Source: Smallanthus sonchifolius (taxonomy: Eukaryota; Streptophyta; Magnoliopsida; Asterales; Asteraceae). From it: DNA of 64,000 bases. The notes beneath the pieces were generated by a model. The model saw only the letters and a program-made list of their open reading frames with translations, was not told the origin of the DNA and searched no databases. Within the stretch, counting starts at the first letter, position 1. Each line of letters opens with the position of its first letter. The stretch lies in assembly GCA_023525975.1 (NCBI GenBank), contig CM042028.1, positions 80,041,501 through 80,105,500 on the forward strand, given 5' to 3'. The translations under genes were made by a program, and so were the position numbers. This document shows, piece by piece, positions 1 through 13,122 of the stretch.

Positions 1-2106
1 AAAGTAAAAATTATAAAAAAAAGAAAAGAAATGAACACGTATTTTTATTTCATTAGTCGAAGAATAAACCATCGAGCCCCAATGCCCGTGAGTCCAGTCA
101 TGAGCCCCCTCTCACGAAGGGGCGGTGTGGTGTTCCACGCACCTCACGCTTGCCACCTCAGCCACACCCCTCCTCAGTCCTCACGGTGACCACTACACAT
201 AATCTTATAACCAAATGTCCAAATCATCTTATAATAAATTATTTAATATTCATCACATAATTTTATTAGAAAACCAAATCAATGTATTATAATAACCTTT
301 ACTTTTTATCTCTTAACAAGTAAATTGATTAATTTAAAAATTTTTAATTGTTAGAGATGGTGAAAATAAGGTTTTTATTTAGTGAAAAATATAGTTTTTT
401 ACTAACTTTAAACATAAACAATTATATGTAATTATTATTAATATGTTTATTATTTACTGGGTTTGTGTTCTCCTTGACAACAGTTTCGTAGTGGACCAAA
501 GGGTATCAGAAATAAAACTAAGATGAATGAGATATCGATACTTAAAGATGTGTGTTTGAAATATAAAGGTTGTGAGAAAATGGTGGGAACTTGTCCCACA
601 CTCCCACTTAGGAAGAGGGTAGAACCTCACAATGGTATATAAGTGAGCCTTCATGGATATTGTTTCCCTATCTATAAGAAATAAGTGGGGACCCTAAAGG
701 GTGCGAAACACCCTTGTGTTCTTTTCGCATACTCGCGTCACCGCGAGTCGCTTGAGAATCGCCTTATATTTCTTTTTTCTAAAGTTGGCTCAACATTATC
801 AACACTTGATGCTGATCAAACGTTACTGATGGTAGACGTGAGTAAACCGAGTATGAGCATCTTCCTACTGTTGATGAGTTCCTACTAAGGGTTTATGTTG
901 TGCCAAGTTCTTGCTGATGGCTTACAGTTACTACTGAGTAGCTGAAGTAGAAAGGTTAAGTCAGAAACATTTTACCGAATAAGTTGCATTAAAGACGTTT
1001 AGTATAATTTATTTTTTTGATTAATTCAGATTAATGATCAGGTTGTGTTATCTTTTGTTTTGAGTATAAAACTAAGGTGTCACCTTAGTTGTAAGATACT
1101 CTAAATACTCGCGAATTCATAGTAAACACATGACACAAAGCTTCCAACGATCATAGGTCTTTCTTGCTACTAGTTCTAGGTGCGTTTTCAGTAGTTAGTG
1201 TCTTGTCTGGCAATACACATTGCTTCGGCCGTTGTATCTTGGGATACAGACAAGTTCCGCAATCTGTTTTAAAGAACTCATGTTAAGCATGAAGCGTCAA
1301 CCACCATTCTTGATTTTACTTTTATTTTTAATTATAACCAACACCATAATCATTTCATTTTCATATTTTAATTTATTTTAAAATATTTTATATTAATTTT
1401 ATGATAGGTACCTCTACCGCTTAAATGTGACAGTTAAAATATTCAAATGCATTAATCCGTCTAAATTGTTTTATTAACAAAAGTTGGATTCTTATTACTA
1501 TGAAAATAGTTTTTGCAAATTACACTCAACACGCATGAATTGAGATTTGACTACATTTAACAAATGGATCTATGTGGCTGGGCTCAACTAAATCCTAACC
1601 GTTTTGACCCATTACTGCGCTACACATCGTCACCAAGTCCAATTGTCCAAACAAATTTTAAACCTGAAACATGCATTTGCGTTAGTACAGCTTCCCAAAC
1701 GGTAGAGAGGCTGCACCCAAAGAGACCATTGACTCAGTAAATCCCACTTGAAAGTTGAAACACATATATAAAACTTTATAAGAAAATAGATGCATAATTC
1801 TGTAACATCCAAAATTCCATATCTAATTTCTTTGTAACTTATTTTATTTTTCAATAACCATAAATTAAGGACTGATAACATGAAAATAAAAATAAATATG
1901 TTAAACAGTTGATACACAATTACACACCTTAAGAAGAAGAATACATAAACCAATTTAATACGTAATTTTGAGATTAAACTACTTACATGTATACATCAGC
2001 ATGACACCATCCAAGCTTCAAACTATAATTTACACTAACACTCGGTGAGAAGAACATGAAAACTGGTACGATGAAATCTTGAATTTGAAAACTTGACAGA
2101 TTATAC
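1..2106. other. intergenic, no gene recognised
   Basis: AT-rich sequence between the window edge and the 3' end of KDSB. Short open frames here have no recognisable domains. A GC-richer patch near 60-185 resembles the internal sequence of the Harbinger MITEs seen elsewhere in the window, and 560-750 has a TATA-like run next to GC-rich sequence that could be old LTR material. I could not fix borders for either. Confidence 0.5.
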
Positions 2107-4244
2107 TTAAGACAGGTTCCTTTCACGCATAAAATTTTCAATCTTGACCACATCTTCTGGAGTATCAACACCATGAGCATCATGATCCACTTTTATTACC
2201 TGCAACGGGTCAAGAAAATATATTGACAAATTGGTCAGATTCGTTTTCTGAATTTTTATACCAAGAAACTGCACATTTTTATAAAACCAGGAATTACCTT
2301 CACTTTGTAACCATTTTCAAGAACTTTAAGCTGTTCTAAATCTTCTTCTAGTTGCAATGGAGTTGGTGTCAGGTCTGGATAAATTTTCAGAAACTCCGAA
2401 TCATAGCTCTAGAAAGCAAAGTTCTACTGTTAATTCGTTATGAACATATAAAACATGTAACAATGGAAATAATATCAAACTTTTTTTTTTTTTTTTTTTT
2501 GTGAATACCTGAATTCCAAGATGAAGATTATACGGGAATTCAGGATTGGTCTTCCCTGATCTGCAGAATAAAGGAATAAATGAAGCCATTAAATATTAAT
2601 AACAAATGAAAAAATGGGGAAGATGAACAAATCTTTAGGATGATAAAGAAACAAACTTGTTAAAAGGGATCAGCCCTCGAGAAAAGTAGATTGCATAACC
2701 ATGATTATCAACCACACATTTCACACGATTTGGATCAAAAGCATCTTCTGGTTTTAAAGACGTGACTGCAGTGCTGAAAACTGCATCCGGGGTGGTCTGC
2801 AAAAGGCATGAATCAATATATTTCAATGATACAAATTAAAAAACATGAAAATTACAAGAATTTGGTCAGCATGAGATGATACCTGAAGAGCTTTGACAAT
2901 CCCATCAATTATTTCAGGTTCAATAAGTGGTTCATCTCCTTGAATATTAACAACAATATCATACTTTTTCTCAAGCTTTTGAAGTGCCTCACTACACCTC
3001 TCAGCACCTAAATTTGATACACACAAATAATATTCTATCTTTAATTGACAATTTAGATGATTAGAACTCATTTGACCGAAATAAACATAATTTCATACCA
3101 TTTCTACAAGATTCTGCAGTCATTATCACTTCTGCACCAAATCCTCGACAACATGATGCAATCTTTTCATCATCCGTTGCCACAACTACAACAGAAATGG
3201 TGTTCGGTTTAGCTACCAAAATCGAATATTATTCGTTTTATCCCATGAAAAAATTAAGAAGAACCCGTGGCGGAACCAGGGGAGCGTCAAGAAGGTCCAT
3301 TAACCTTCCAATCATCAAGATTTGTCCATTTTTTTATATATAAAAGTTGTTCTTTTTTTTTTAAGAAAAACATGTTGGATCCCTTAGGTGTAGTCGGTAG
3401 AGAAGAAAGCCTTACGATGACCCTCTGACTAAAATGTTCTGGTGCCGCCGACTATAGCTAAGTATTGGAGAATTGACTAACATATAATTCCAAATCAACG
3501 ATCTTCAAAACAAAATCTATAGAAGGTCTAAGATCAAGTAGATACCAAAACCAATTCTTTCTTTTAATTAACCAGTTCAAGATTATTATGAACCATGAAA
3601 CTTATTTCTAAATTTTCTTCTGTAATAATTTAATGAGAATAACATATAGAACAATCAAGCATTTTATCCCCAAATCCCAAGAGATTATCAAGTACTTACC
3701 AACACAATCCAATGTTGTTGCCAACTTTGCCCTCTCCCAAGTTCTCTGTTAACAATAAACCCTAAATTGTGAGGTAATCAATCAACTATCTATGCAATTA
3801 GATCAAGTACGATGCAGATTCGTTGATATTATATGAAAATTCTCTGGAAATTTAGTAGAATTGGAACTTCTGAACTAAGATTCAGATTCAGCATCTGAAA
3901 ACCCTAATTTCTGATCAATATGATCAACAATTGAAAACAGAGATTCAGAAAAGAAATTAATGAAGTTCCAGAGCTGAGGAGTAAAACGCAACCTGGATCA
4001 TGGGTTTTCCGAGGATATCAACGAGGGGTTTTCCTTGAAAGCGGGAAGAAGCGAAGCGGGCTGGAATTATGCCGACTACTCGACTGCGAAACTTAGTGGT
4101 AGATCGGTGATAGTAAAAGTAAGCGTGAGCCCCCGCGGCTAGAGCAGCGGCTGCGGCCAACCCATGCAAAATCAATGACTTGGTCGACATCACAAACTCG
4201 CCGTGATCCGGAGAAGAGGGAGTACAGATCGATTGGGGAGCCAT
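2107..4244 (-). CDS. KDSB: 3-deoxy-manno-octulosonate cytidylyltransferase (CMP-KDO synthetase)
   Basis: Couples CTP and KDO to CMP-KDO, the donor for KDO in the cell-wall pectin rhamnogalacturonan II. Eight exons can be read on the minus strand: 4244-3993, 3745-3700, 3185-3099, 3007-2883, 2796-2657, 2560-2509, 2408-2298 and 2199-2107. All have GT-AG borders and compatible phases, giving 301 residues, close to the usual plant length of about 290. An N-terminal hydrophobic segment (about residues 24-45) precedes the nucleotidyltransferase motif GIIPARFASSRFQGKPL (about 58-74). The conserved NIQGDEPLI and DTPEDV blocks follow in exons 4 and 8. The anchor fits the mitochondrial outer-membrane association described for the plant enzyme; location here is inferred. 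The start is the first ATG in frame with the catalytic domain. I see no damage. Intron 2 (3186-3699) holds repeat-like sequence. Confidence 0.95.
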
Positions 4245-5629
4245 CCGGTCTGCTGATCAGTGTGCATATGAATATGCAAATATGATATATGTTTCTTTAT
4301 TTAATTATTTGTGGTGCCCAAATCATGACATGGATAGATGATATTAACAAAAGACTTTAAAGAACAAAGTCTTAGGAAGAGTAACTTGTAACTTTGTTTT
4401 TGCATATAGTACAACTTCTTTATGCCTGGGATTAAGTAACAGTTTGGTGATTTTATTATAAGACAGTGGTGTTTGATGCCAGCCACACACCACACCAGTT
4501 CCATCTCATGCTTTGTTATCTTTAGATGTGTTCCTCTCCAAGAGCCACATTCTCTCCTTTTCTTTCTCTCACGTGTGAAATACAAATTTTCTTTCCCTGT
4601 CTTCTTGCCACGTTTTAAACAGCTCGCACCCACACTCTCTGATAAATGGCGGATGAGGGAAAGGGAACTAACAAACCGAGTCAGTAAGCTTCAAAAGCAA
4701 AATTGTTTCCGGACCGGTATTGGTGGCGTTGCCTTGCAGGCGAGGTGATGGTGGTGCCGGCATGGTGGTTGTGGTTGTGGGTGACGGAAAGGAGGGATAG
4801 ATACAGAGAGAAAGAGAGTTGAGAGGAAAATGAAAGATAAAAGAGTGAGTGAAATGGAAATGGTTTCAAAGATATAGAGTCGTGTTCGCCGGAGGTAGTA
4901 ACGGTGGATATGAGCAGCGGTGGTGAAGATCCATGATGCCGACCGGTTTTGCTTACTCTCTTCAACTTAGAAACTTTGAAAGGGGAGATAATTTTGCATA
5001 GAGAGAGAGAGACGTGGAGGTGATGTTCGAAAGGAAAAGATGGAAGTCTTGAGATTGAAGAACATGAATCCCTGAGCCATATTCAGACTTTGGAAAATGT
5101 AAACAAAATATATTTGATTATGTATTTATTTTTTATGTTTTCATCTTTAATTTAATATATATTCATTTATGATTTATAGTATGCTTTTTAATTGCTACTG
5201 TCTCTTCAGTTTAAGATACATAAAAAACATTATAAATTTATACACAATAATAATTTGAAATCCACATGCAATGTAGAGAACTCGCCCGATAAAAGGCCAA
5301 AAAAATTATTTTTTAATAATTCAATAAATAGCAAATCAAGATTAGTAATATAAAATAATAAATTATGTATTTATATCTCGAGTCTCAGGGAGAGATATGT
5401 ATTTCCTTTTAAAAAAAACATCACTTTCTTCATTTATTTTTTGTGTTTTTAGTATTTAACTGAGAATTTTTAAAGCCCTCCCGTCATAATGCACGGGTAT
5501 AAAAAGTTTTTTTGTCGACCGTTTGGTTAAATTTCTTATTGAAAATAGAGTTGTATTCAAAACCGAGTGTAGCGTACGCTATACCGAGTTTATTCCTTAT
5601 AAACGCGTCGAACCGATAACAACCAAACT
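4245..5629. other. intergenic, upstream of KDSB
   Basis: Presumed KDSB promoter side. It holds low-complexity CT/GA-rich sequence around 4540-5000 and AT-rich sequence after 5100. Open frames on both strands at 4470-4965 are compositionally biased and carry no domain, so I do not call a gene. Confidence 0.4.
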
Positions 5630-5660
5630 CCCGACGCGTAGCGCGGGAAAAAAAACTAGT
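5630..5660 (+). mobile_element. Helitron-like 3' terminus
   Basis: A short hairpin (CCCG-A-CGC, loop GTA, GCG-CGGG, 5630-5647) is followed by an A-run and CTAG at 5656-5659, then T. A GC-rich hairpin about ten bases before CTRR followed by T is the standard Helitron 3' end. The matching 5' TC end was not located, so the element's extent is unknown. Confidence 0.4.
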
Positions 5661-6710
5661 TATTTTTGTATTTGAGAAATTGATATGAATCAATCAAGAA
5701 AACAAAGTCAATAATCTTAATAATTCACTTTCTTAGGTTATGACACAAGGACAAGACACCACTCACGTGTTATACGGGTCAGATGACGTGTAAGGATCAG
5801 ACAAATGGTTCGTGTGAAAGGAGTACAATGGTCATACGAGTCATATTGGGTGGTGGTTGCAAAACTATACCACTCGTATGATGAGTTTACTGACAAAGTC
5901 GTATGGCCAGAATTACCATTTTTCACCATAACATACGGCATATATGATGTAATAGGGTTTGGTGTGCAGACTTGACCATATGACATCATACGGCCTATAG
6001 GTGCGACGTGCATGATGGTGTATACTTTTTGAAGGTATTGTCTCTTTAGCACCACCGTTATCTTGTTGTTGCATGAATCTTGTACAATTAAAGAAAAAAA
6101 CACAACAAATTGACTTTGAAACAACAAATTAATATATTTAAGAGTATGTATGTGATAAACAATACCGACAAGAAAACATGAGGAATCGAGTTTTCAATAA
6201 TCTTGCACATGAATGATGGAACTAATAAATACACCCATGGACACGTAAAAACAAATTCTAAGTAAATGAATTATGTGAGACTATTGTATCACCTAATCTT
6301 GATGAAACAAACTCAATTCACAATGCAATGTATACTCTACTCGACAAATAGGGTGATTCAACTTATCAGCATCCACTTATGAATACCACAACTTTAATCT
6401 ATAAAAAATGAGTCATTTTTTATTAAAAATAAATAATAAAATAATAAAGATAATATATATATATATAAGCAGAATTTGACCATAGATTCGCGCCTGGCTT
6501 AGCGGTTGCAACCGGCGTGGCACGGATTTGAGCCACCCCCACCCCCCCACCCCCTTTCGTTGTGTTTTTAAAAGTCTTTTTTAATTTTTTTTTTCTATTT
6601 AACAGAGCTTTTTTTTTCTTTTATTATTTAAGTAAACTAAACAAATTTAAAAATGTTAAATTTAATATTTTTATTTTAGGTTTCTTTTATATCTTTTTTT
6701 ATTAAGGTCA
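5661..6710. other. intergenic, AT-rich
   Basis: No gene recognised. A minus-strand open frame at 5738-6127 has no domain and is rejected. At 6494-6504 the sequence TGGCTTAGCGG fits a pol III A-box consensus and a degenerate B-box-like run lies about 28 bases on, so 6485-6535 may be a decayed SINE head. A C/T-rich run follows. Confidence 0.35.
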
Positions 6711-6846
6711 TGGGTTCAAACAGTGGAAACATCATCTTACACAAATGTAAGATAAGGCTGCGTACATCAGATCGTGAAGCGATACGGCCCCTCCCCGACC
6801 CTGCGCAAATGTCGGAGCTAAGTCAAGCACCGGGTTCGCCCTTTCG
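6711..6846 (+). mobile_element. Au-like SINE, 5'-truncated
   Basis: Starts with a B-box-like GGTTCAAAC. It continues with the diagnostic body of Au-type plant SINEs, including AAGGCTGCGTACA and CCCCTCCCCGACCCTGCG, and ends in a T-rich tail after GGGTTCGCCC. The upstream A-box part is missing or displaced. Family assignment is from recalled motif similarity. Confidence 0.55.
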
Positions 6847-7712
6847 GTTTCTTTTATATCTTTTATTATCTAACTAATTTTTTTTATTATTTAACTAAAT
6901 AATTTTAATATAATATTTATAAATTTTGAAATACTAAATTTGGGTAGGTTACGGGTTCACACGGTTTTATCTTTTGGTTATACGATTTTTTTAAATTCGT
7001 TTTCGTGTTTCTTAACGCTCATTTTTAAGAAGTAACTTTTTTCATGATTTTCAAATATATTGTCACGACGTGCTTTTTTTTATCTGTGTTCGATATGCAA
7101 AACCGAGCCGACGCTTCTCTTTACGTACTTAATTGTGTCAATGTCACAAACACAACGCGCGACCGCCCCACCTCTCGTTAAGATTAAAAGTGAAAATATT
7201 AATTTTTTGTGTTTAAAATCCCTTGCATGTTTTGCACTCACATGACCATTGGATGAATATGTTTGTATAAGAACATACAATCTCGTAAATAAAGAAGAAA
7301 AATACCTATAAAACCTTAATAGTAAGAAAACTTTGTGGCAGCAGATCTAAAATCATAGCGGCGACGACAGAGCTTTGGTAACAGGAGCTACGACTGTGGT
7401 GGCATGATGACGTCGGCAAGATAAATAACTAAAACCTAATCTACACATGTATACAAACGATATATAAATGTCCCTGAGGCAGGATGAGAGGGGGAATAAG
7501 TGAAAGAAATTTGTCACACAATGACGATTGGGGAAGAGGGTCGGCGATCAACCAAGATCTGGCTGCAAAAGCGGTGTAAGACGGCAAAAACCCAAGACTA
7601 TTATGTCATATAAATAATGAAAATCTGGTAAGGAATCGTGTATTATTGGTAAAAAAAAATAATGACAATTATAAAACAATCTGCAAACCTAATCAAATTA
7701 TATATCCTAATT
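6847..7712. other. intergenic
   Basis: No gene or bounded element recognised. The sequence is AT-rich and leads up to the solo LTR. Confidence 0.4.
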
Positions 7713-10333
7713 TGTAAGGCCCCAAAACCAGACACACTACAATTGGTTCTTATAATGGGTTTTACCTCTTAAAAACACTTTAACTTTCATTTAAATAAAC
7801 AGCGGAAGTCTTTCTCAAAACAATGTTATCTTTAAACTCGTTAACTTTCATAACGTTACCTAACGAATGCATGCGCACCAACCCGAGTAGCACCGGTCCC
7901 AAGCCAAGATATCCCGTCCATCAGACTCACCTACAAAACAACCTAACGTACATACAAAGTCAGCTACGCGGAGTGAGTTCTAATAGTTTAATTTAAACAA
8001 AAGCCAACTCGTCTCATTTAATATTTATTTCTGCTCAAGTCCCTCTGATCTTTATAAGATAGTTAACATTTAATAATAGATGGATAACCCCTGTTATCTT
8101 ATAATTATCCCAAAGGATTCACCACCCAAGACTTACCCCACCGTTTAACCCAGTAAGTTTCTCCGACATGGATCGAACTTACCACTCTGACAACTCAAGG
8201 TTTACCACACACTGGTTATCGCAACCACCCTCTAGACACCGGCTTAACCAGCCCTAACCAAGACTCTCAAAAACCAACTGACATAACAGTTGTAAACACC
8301 ACATCACAATCATGACCCAACGGTCAATCTAACTATACTCACCATATTAATACTATCTTATGCACAATAAATATAACTCAACACTTGTATGCAATTTAAC
8401 ACACATATATAAGCCACAAACACATACCTCATTACTGCACCCTCGTCAGGGCGTTCGACACACCCCGAGCTCATCGTTAACCTGCTCAGAACTTGCCACC
8501 TTTGGAGACCTAGTCCTCTACAATCCCGTTTACCGTGCCATAATGACAACAATACAAACACAATACCCGCGTGTCACAAGGACAACGACACAATAATAAT
8601 TCCCATCGTGTCACAAGGACAATGACACAATACACACAACACATGTATAAAACACATAACATTATACTCTATTTGCATGACTCATTAACCGCACCTGCAC
8701 CCCATACACATCATTAGGATAACCTATCCTACACGCATTCATAAGTGTTAAGCTTATATCCCGACTCTCCCCGGTTAACCCTTAACACATAACAACACAT
8801 TAGCATTTACACGAACCGTTAGCAAAGCGTGCACCACACTCACTTATTCTGGATAACACATCCTACTTAACCTGTAAGTAGCTAACTCATGCCCCGACTC
8901 ATTCCGACTAGCTCGTAACATGACACACAACATTAACTCTTTTATCCCTAGCTCACATGATCACTTAGACACCCCATAGGCTCCTCAACCTCATTATTGA
9001 CTGTTTTAGTGCATAAACACATCGGGTTTACCCCAATACTCTTAACACGATTAATATAATAAACACTTCTTGTAAGTATGTACGATAGCTCCAAAATCAT
9101 TAAAAACATTTAAAAGAGGGGATTAGAAACTCATAGGTCACGCTGAATCCCAATCCTTGCCCTGCACCACGACCACTGGCTCAAATCTCGAACCTGTCAA
9201 ACGTACGATCACATGATCAGAATACGTTCTACACATACTTCGTATAATGCATAAAATATAAACCCCAATGCCGTCTCGTCAGCTCGTCCTTTCTTTCCAC
9301 GAAACCCTAGTCCCAATGGCTCACACAAACCGGATCGTTCTCGACCCGTTTAGAAACCGAATACCCGAACTGGGTCTCATGCATGCATGCCCGTACACGT
9401 GACCATGCAAAACCCTAGTTCCTCGAGCACACACGTGCATGTGTCGGGTTTCTTGTTTGCATGCAAACCATGCACCAAGAGAAACCCTAGTCGGGTTCAT
9501 CACCCTTGTAGCACACGTCCACCCGAGCACCACCATCCCCGATGCTCACCGACATGCATCTCGTCGTCCTCATCCTCATCAACGTGCCCAACCCTAATCG
9601 GACGATACCTCCATTGCCAACACCGTTGGCCTTCACATGAGTTGCCGTACACTTCGGATACAACCCTGCCTTCGTCCTCCCCCGTTCGCCACCGGGGTGA
9701 GCCTCCACAGCAGCCGCCGTCTCCTTCGTCTTGTCGCCCGCACTCGCTCTCTCTCTTTTCCCTTCTCCCCGGCTGCCTACTACCACCCTAACGGTCACCA
9801 CCGTGTTCTTCCTCTACCGGCTGCCACCACCACGCACCACTACTGCGTCGTCGCCGCCACACGCTACGACCTGTAGCCACCACAGTCTCCTTCTTCGATC
9901 ACCATAGACAATGGCTAAACCCTAATCGGGTTTTTGAGTAAAAACACAAGCAAACTTATATGAGAACATGAATGAGGATTACCTTTGCGATGAATGACGT
10001 CCCCCGCGTGCTACCGCCGTCGAACCACCGCTGTCGGCCTCCCTTCTCCGACGTCTCTCCCTTTCTCCCGCGTACCAGCCGTCGAACACAAGCCTAGGCC
10101 GAATGGCCTAGGGTTTGCCTAAAGATGGTATTTAAACCTTCGCTTGTTACATTCGGGTCCCTCTAGTTACACCTCGCACGTTTCGATCCCGAGTCTTTTA
10201 TAAACGACTAACCGTCTCTTTCCCGCTATTAAAATGCACTTTAAATGACAAACCTTGCTTCTTATTACCTTTAGTAAAGGTTCGGTCGTCCACTAATCCG
10301 AACCATTAGTATATGGATTTTCAGGATGTTACA
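7713..10333 (-). mobile_element. solo LTR of a Ty3/Gypsy-type element
   Basis: Begins TGTAAGGCCCC and ends GGATGTTACA. It is flanked by the direct repeat TAATT (7708-7712 and 10334-10338), the 5-bp TSD expected for an LTR element. Its ends match those of the LTR at 57385-59338, and it shares internal blocks with that LTR (AACAGCGGAAGTCTT near 7799; AAAGTCAGCTACGC near 7958). A TATA-like run near 10123-10135 on the minus strand and the terminal order indicate minus orientation. There is no internal domain, so it is a solo LTR left by recombination. Open frames near 9320-9876 are GC-rich LTR sequence, not genes. Confidence 0.85.
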
Positions 10334-10388
10334 TAATTATAATTATAATTAAAAAAAATATATGACAATAAATCGTAACTAATATATT

Positions 10389-10466
10389 CATAATGATACG
10401 ATATATTTTGTGTATGTCGATATCAGTCATAATGATATGATATATTTTGTGTATGTCGATATCAAT
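10389..10466. repeat. two-copy tandem repeat, 39-bp unit
   Basis: Units at 10389-10427 and 10428-10466 are nearly identical, starting CATAATGATA and ending CGATATCA(G/A)T. Confidence 0.85.
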
Positions 10467-10646
10467 CATAATAACAAGGGATATAATGGTAACTTGTCTG
10501 AGTTTTCAATTAGTTATAAAATGTGTATAATAATTATGATACTGGGCACTTAAAGAAAGTAAGTAAAAAGATAATTTATGAGAAGATGATTAAGTTTGTG
10601 TCAAAGTATTACATAACTACTTAATTTCATTTTTAAGCTTATATAC

Positions 10647-11297
10647 CATAACTCATTTGGAAATATTCTTTTATAGTTAAGATAGTTACAAACTTGTGTA
10701 GAAAGAGGATTGAGAAAACAATTAAATGAATTTTTTTTTAAAATAACCGTGAAGAAACAAATACCCAAAGAATGGAAGGAATCAGCTATAAACTCCCACA
10801 AAGAGAATTCTCTAAGCACTTCTGTAACGGATTTGCAAAACAGAGCACCGTCAGCCTCGCCACAGGAAGGAAATTCTCCCTGTGATCATCCTCTGGCATG
10901 AGAATAAGTATCGGAATATCATCGGGAAAAGCAAGCATGTAAGAGAGGATTGAATAGAGAGAGAAAGTAGTGAGAGAGTGAATGACCTGATTCGCATGAC
11001 ATCCCTCCTATATATACTAGAAATGTTCCATGTCACTATCACAATTGTAAGTGTATTGATGCCGATATCTTGAATATGATTGGTGGACACATAACATGAT
11101 TTCCACACAAATTGCTACGTAGGCGAAGCATCATGGGTGAACCGACACAATCCGGATCCCAAAGGTCCGAATACCGTGGGTTAAATCCGCCCCGGGAGAC
11201 CGAATATGGTATCACATCTCTTCATAACTCATTTGAAAATATTATTTTATAGTTAAGATAGTTATAAACTCGTGTAGAAAGAGGATTAAGAAAATAA
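10647..11297. repeat. direct repeats flanking LTR-like sequence
   Basis: A 74-75 bp block starting CATAACTCATTTG occurs at 10647-10720 and again at 11223-11297 with a few substitutions. Between them lies sequence with a TATA-like run (near 11010) and TGGTATCAC near 11208, which resembles a tRNA-Met primer-binding site. This could be a decayed LTR-element fragment. Confidence 0.4.
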
Positions 11298-11753
11298 TAA
11301 CATAAACTTTCAAAGAAAAAACCAGTCAAAAACAAATTAAACTTTTATGAACATATAGTAACTATAATAACTACAATCGATTTAATAATTATGTACACAA
11401 TTACACAAACACTTTATTTGAATGTTTGAGTTCCCACTTTCACCCCCACTCAACCATACATGTTTAGATCCGGTTAAGAGATATCTTTTCTACACACTTT
11501 GATATCGCTTAACAACAAACCATTTGACTCGTCTATTTTATAACTTCTGATTTTCTTGATTTTGAAAGAATTTCTTTTATTCTTTTTGTCACATGCAATG
11601 TCAACAAGTCAATTTGTGGTTAGGCCGCATTGAACCAGTCAAAAGGAGGCAAGATTGAACCTATTCCCTCCCTCCCACTCGTTCATGTTCACTTAATCAC
11701 CCTCCACTTGCAAAAGTGTATTTTGCTTGTCATTAAAGGGCGTTAATTTTGGC

Positions 11754-12923
11754 TTCAAAATGAGCTGGTAGAGTGGCAGGTCAATCCTCCTCCTGGATTT
11801 ATACACAAAGTCAACGACAATCTTCAAAGGTTCTTAAATTTCCACTTTAATTAGATTTTTATTGGGTTTATTTGACCTAATGTGTTTAATTTTCAATTCG
11901 ATTGAATTGAGAGTCTCAATCTTATTTAATTGAAAAGTAACATGTGTTGGATACCATGGGTTTAAAGTAACATGTTTGTTTTATGCTTTTAACTTTGTAA
12001 CGAGTTTGGTATTAAGGTTAACTACCGTTAACTTTTATGTTAAGTTTAGGGTGAAATGACTAAAATACCATTTGCGAAAAGTAACAGGTTTGGGTTTAAA
12101 GTAAAAGGGTATTTTGGTCATTTCATCCCAAGTTACATAGAAAAGTTTACAAAAATTAGTCTTAATTCCCAAACTCGTTACAAAATTGAAAACATAAAAT
12201 CTAAACATGTTACTTTAAACCCTTAGTACTCAAATCTGTTATTTGCCTCAAAACACAGGGACTATTAACTCAAATTATTATTATTATTATTTATATATTT
12301 AACTTTTGCAACTGTATGAAGGTGGGTGATTGAAGTGAATGGAGCTGAGGGGACAATTTATGCTAATGAAAAATACCAGCTACAAGTTGATTTGCCTGAG
12401 AATTATCCTGTGGAAGCACCTCAGGTCAGGTCAATTGATACTTACAGGGTTTGAAAGTGTGTTGATTATGTTTTTCTTTTAATTTTTTTTAATAAAATGA
12501 TGCAGGTTATATTTTTGCATCCAGCTCCTCTGGATCCTCACATTTATAGCAATGGCCATATTTGTCTAGGTAGGTATGCCATCTTTAAATTTGTATTCAT
12601 GTGCACTGTATTTAACACGCTAACCCATTTGACGTGTTTCCTTTTGTAGATATTTTATATGATTCGTGGTCACCAGCCATGAATATCGGCTCTGTCTGTA
12701 TAAGCATTATCTCCATGCTTTCAAGTTCAACAGTAAAGGTCTGTTTTCTGTTGTGAATCTTGAAAGGATTATGGAATCTGCTTTTATTTTTTTTAACACG
12801 CTACCTACGCAGGAACGACCCGAAGATAATGATCGCTATGTTAAAAAATGTAGAAATGGTAGATCTCCAAAGGAAACTAGATGGTGGTATATGACGATAA
12901 AGTTTAGTTTGAACATGAAGTGA
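11754..12923 (+). pseudogene. ubiquitin-conjugating enzyme E2 (UBC15-18 class), 5'-truncated and frameshifted
   Basis: Five exon segments encode an E2 fold of the plant UBC15-18 class: 11754-11829, 12322-12424, 12506-12569, 12650-12738 and 12813-12923, with GT-AG borders and matching phases. The catalytic cysteine region is present (HPHIYSNGHICL, exon 3), as are DSWSPAM and SPKETRWW. Two faults suggest it is not functional. First, homology starts abruptly at LQNELVEWQ; the frame meets TAA at 11745-11747 and I found no exon for the usual N-terminal 20 or so residues. Second, after RWWY one base appears lost relative to the family ending HDDKV, so the frame runs on to an unrelated short tail. 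If an upstream first exon exists, the protein could still be made with an altered C-terminus. Confidence 0.7.
11936..12246. repeat. foldback MITE-like element in the E2 intron
   Basis: Arms at about 11936-12060 and 12115-12246 are inverted copies (for example GGGTTTAAAGTAACATGTTT against its complement near 12200-12222, and AACGAGTTTGG against CCAAACTCGTT). No clear TSD was identified. Confidence 0.65.
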
Positions 12924-13122
12924 CCCGCGATGTAGATCACATTTGTAGTTTGTTTCATTCAAGCATCTTTAAACCTGCTTTTTCTGGGTTTTGATCTTGT
13001 AATTTGATCAGTTCTATTTATTATGTTCACTAAAAAGCTAAGCATATGCTACATGTTCATACATATACATCTGAAAAACTGTAACTAAATGGCCTGCTCA
13101 AGAAAGTTGATGTCGATTCGCA

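Noticed and set aside
3265..3456. Possible hAT-type element in KDSB intron 2 (GTGGCGGAACCAGG ... GGTGCCGCCGAC)
   Set aside because: Ends match only partly and no 8-bp TSD was found.
4681..4965. 94-residue minus-strand frame in CT-rich DNA
   Set aside because: Low-complexity composition only.
5738..6127. 129-residue minus-strand frame
   Set aside because: No domain, AT-rich flanks, no splice or promoter context.
9320..9876. Overlapping open frames on both strands, GC-rich
   Set aside because: They lie inside the solo LTR and have no domain or codon-use signal.
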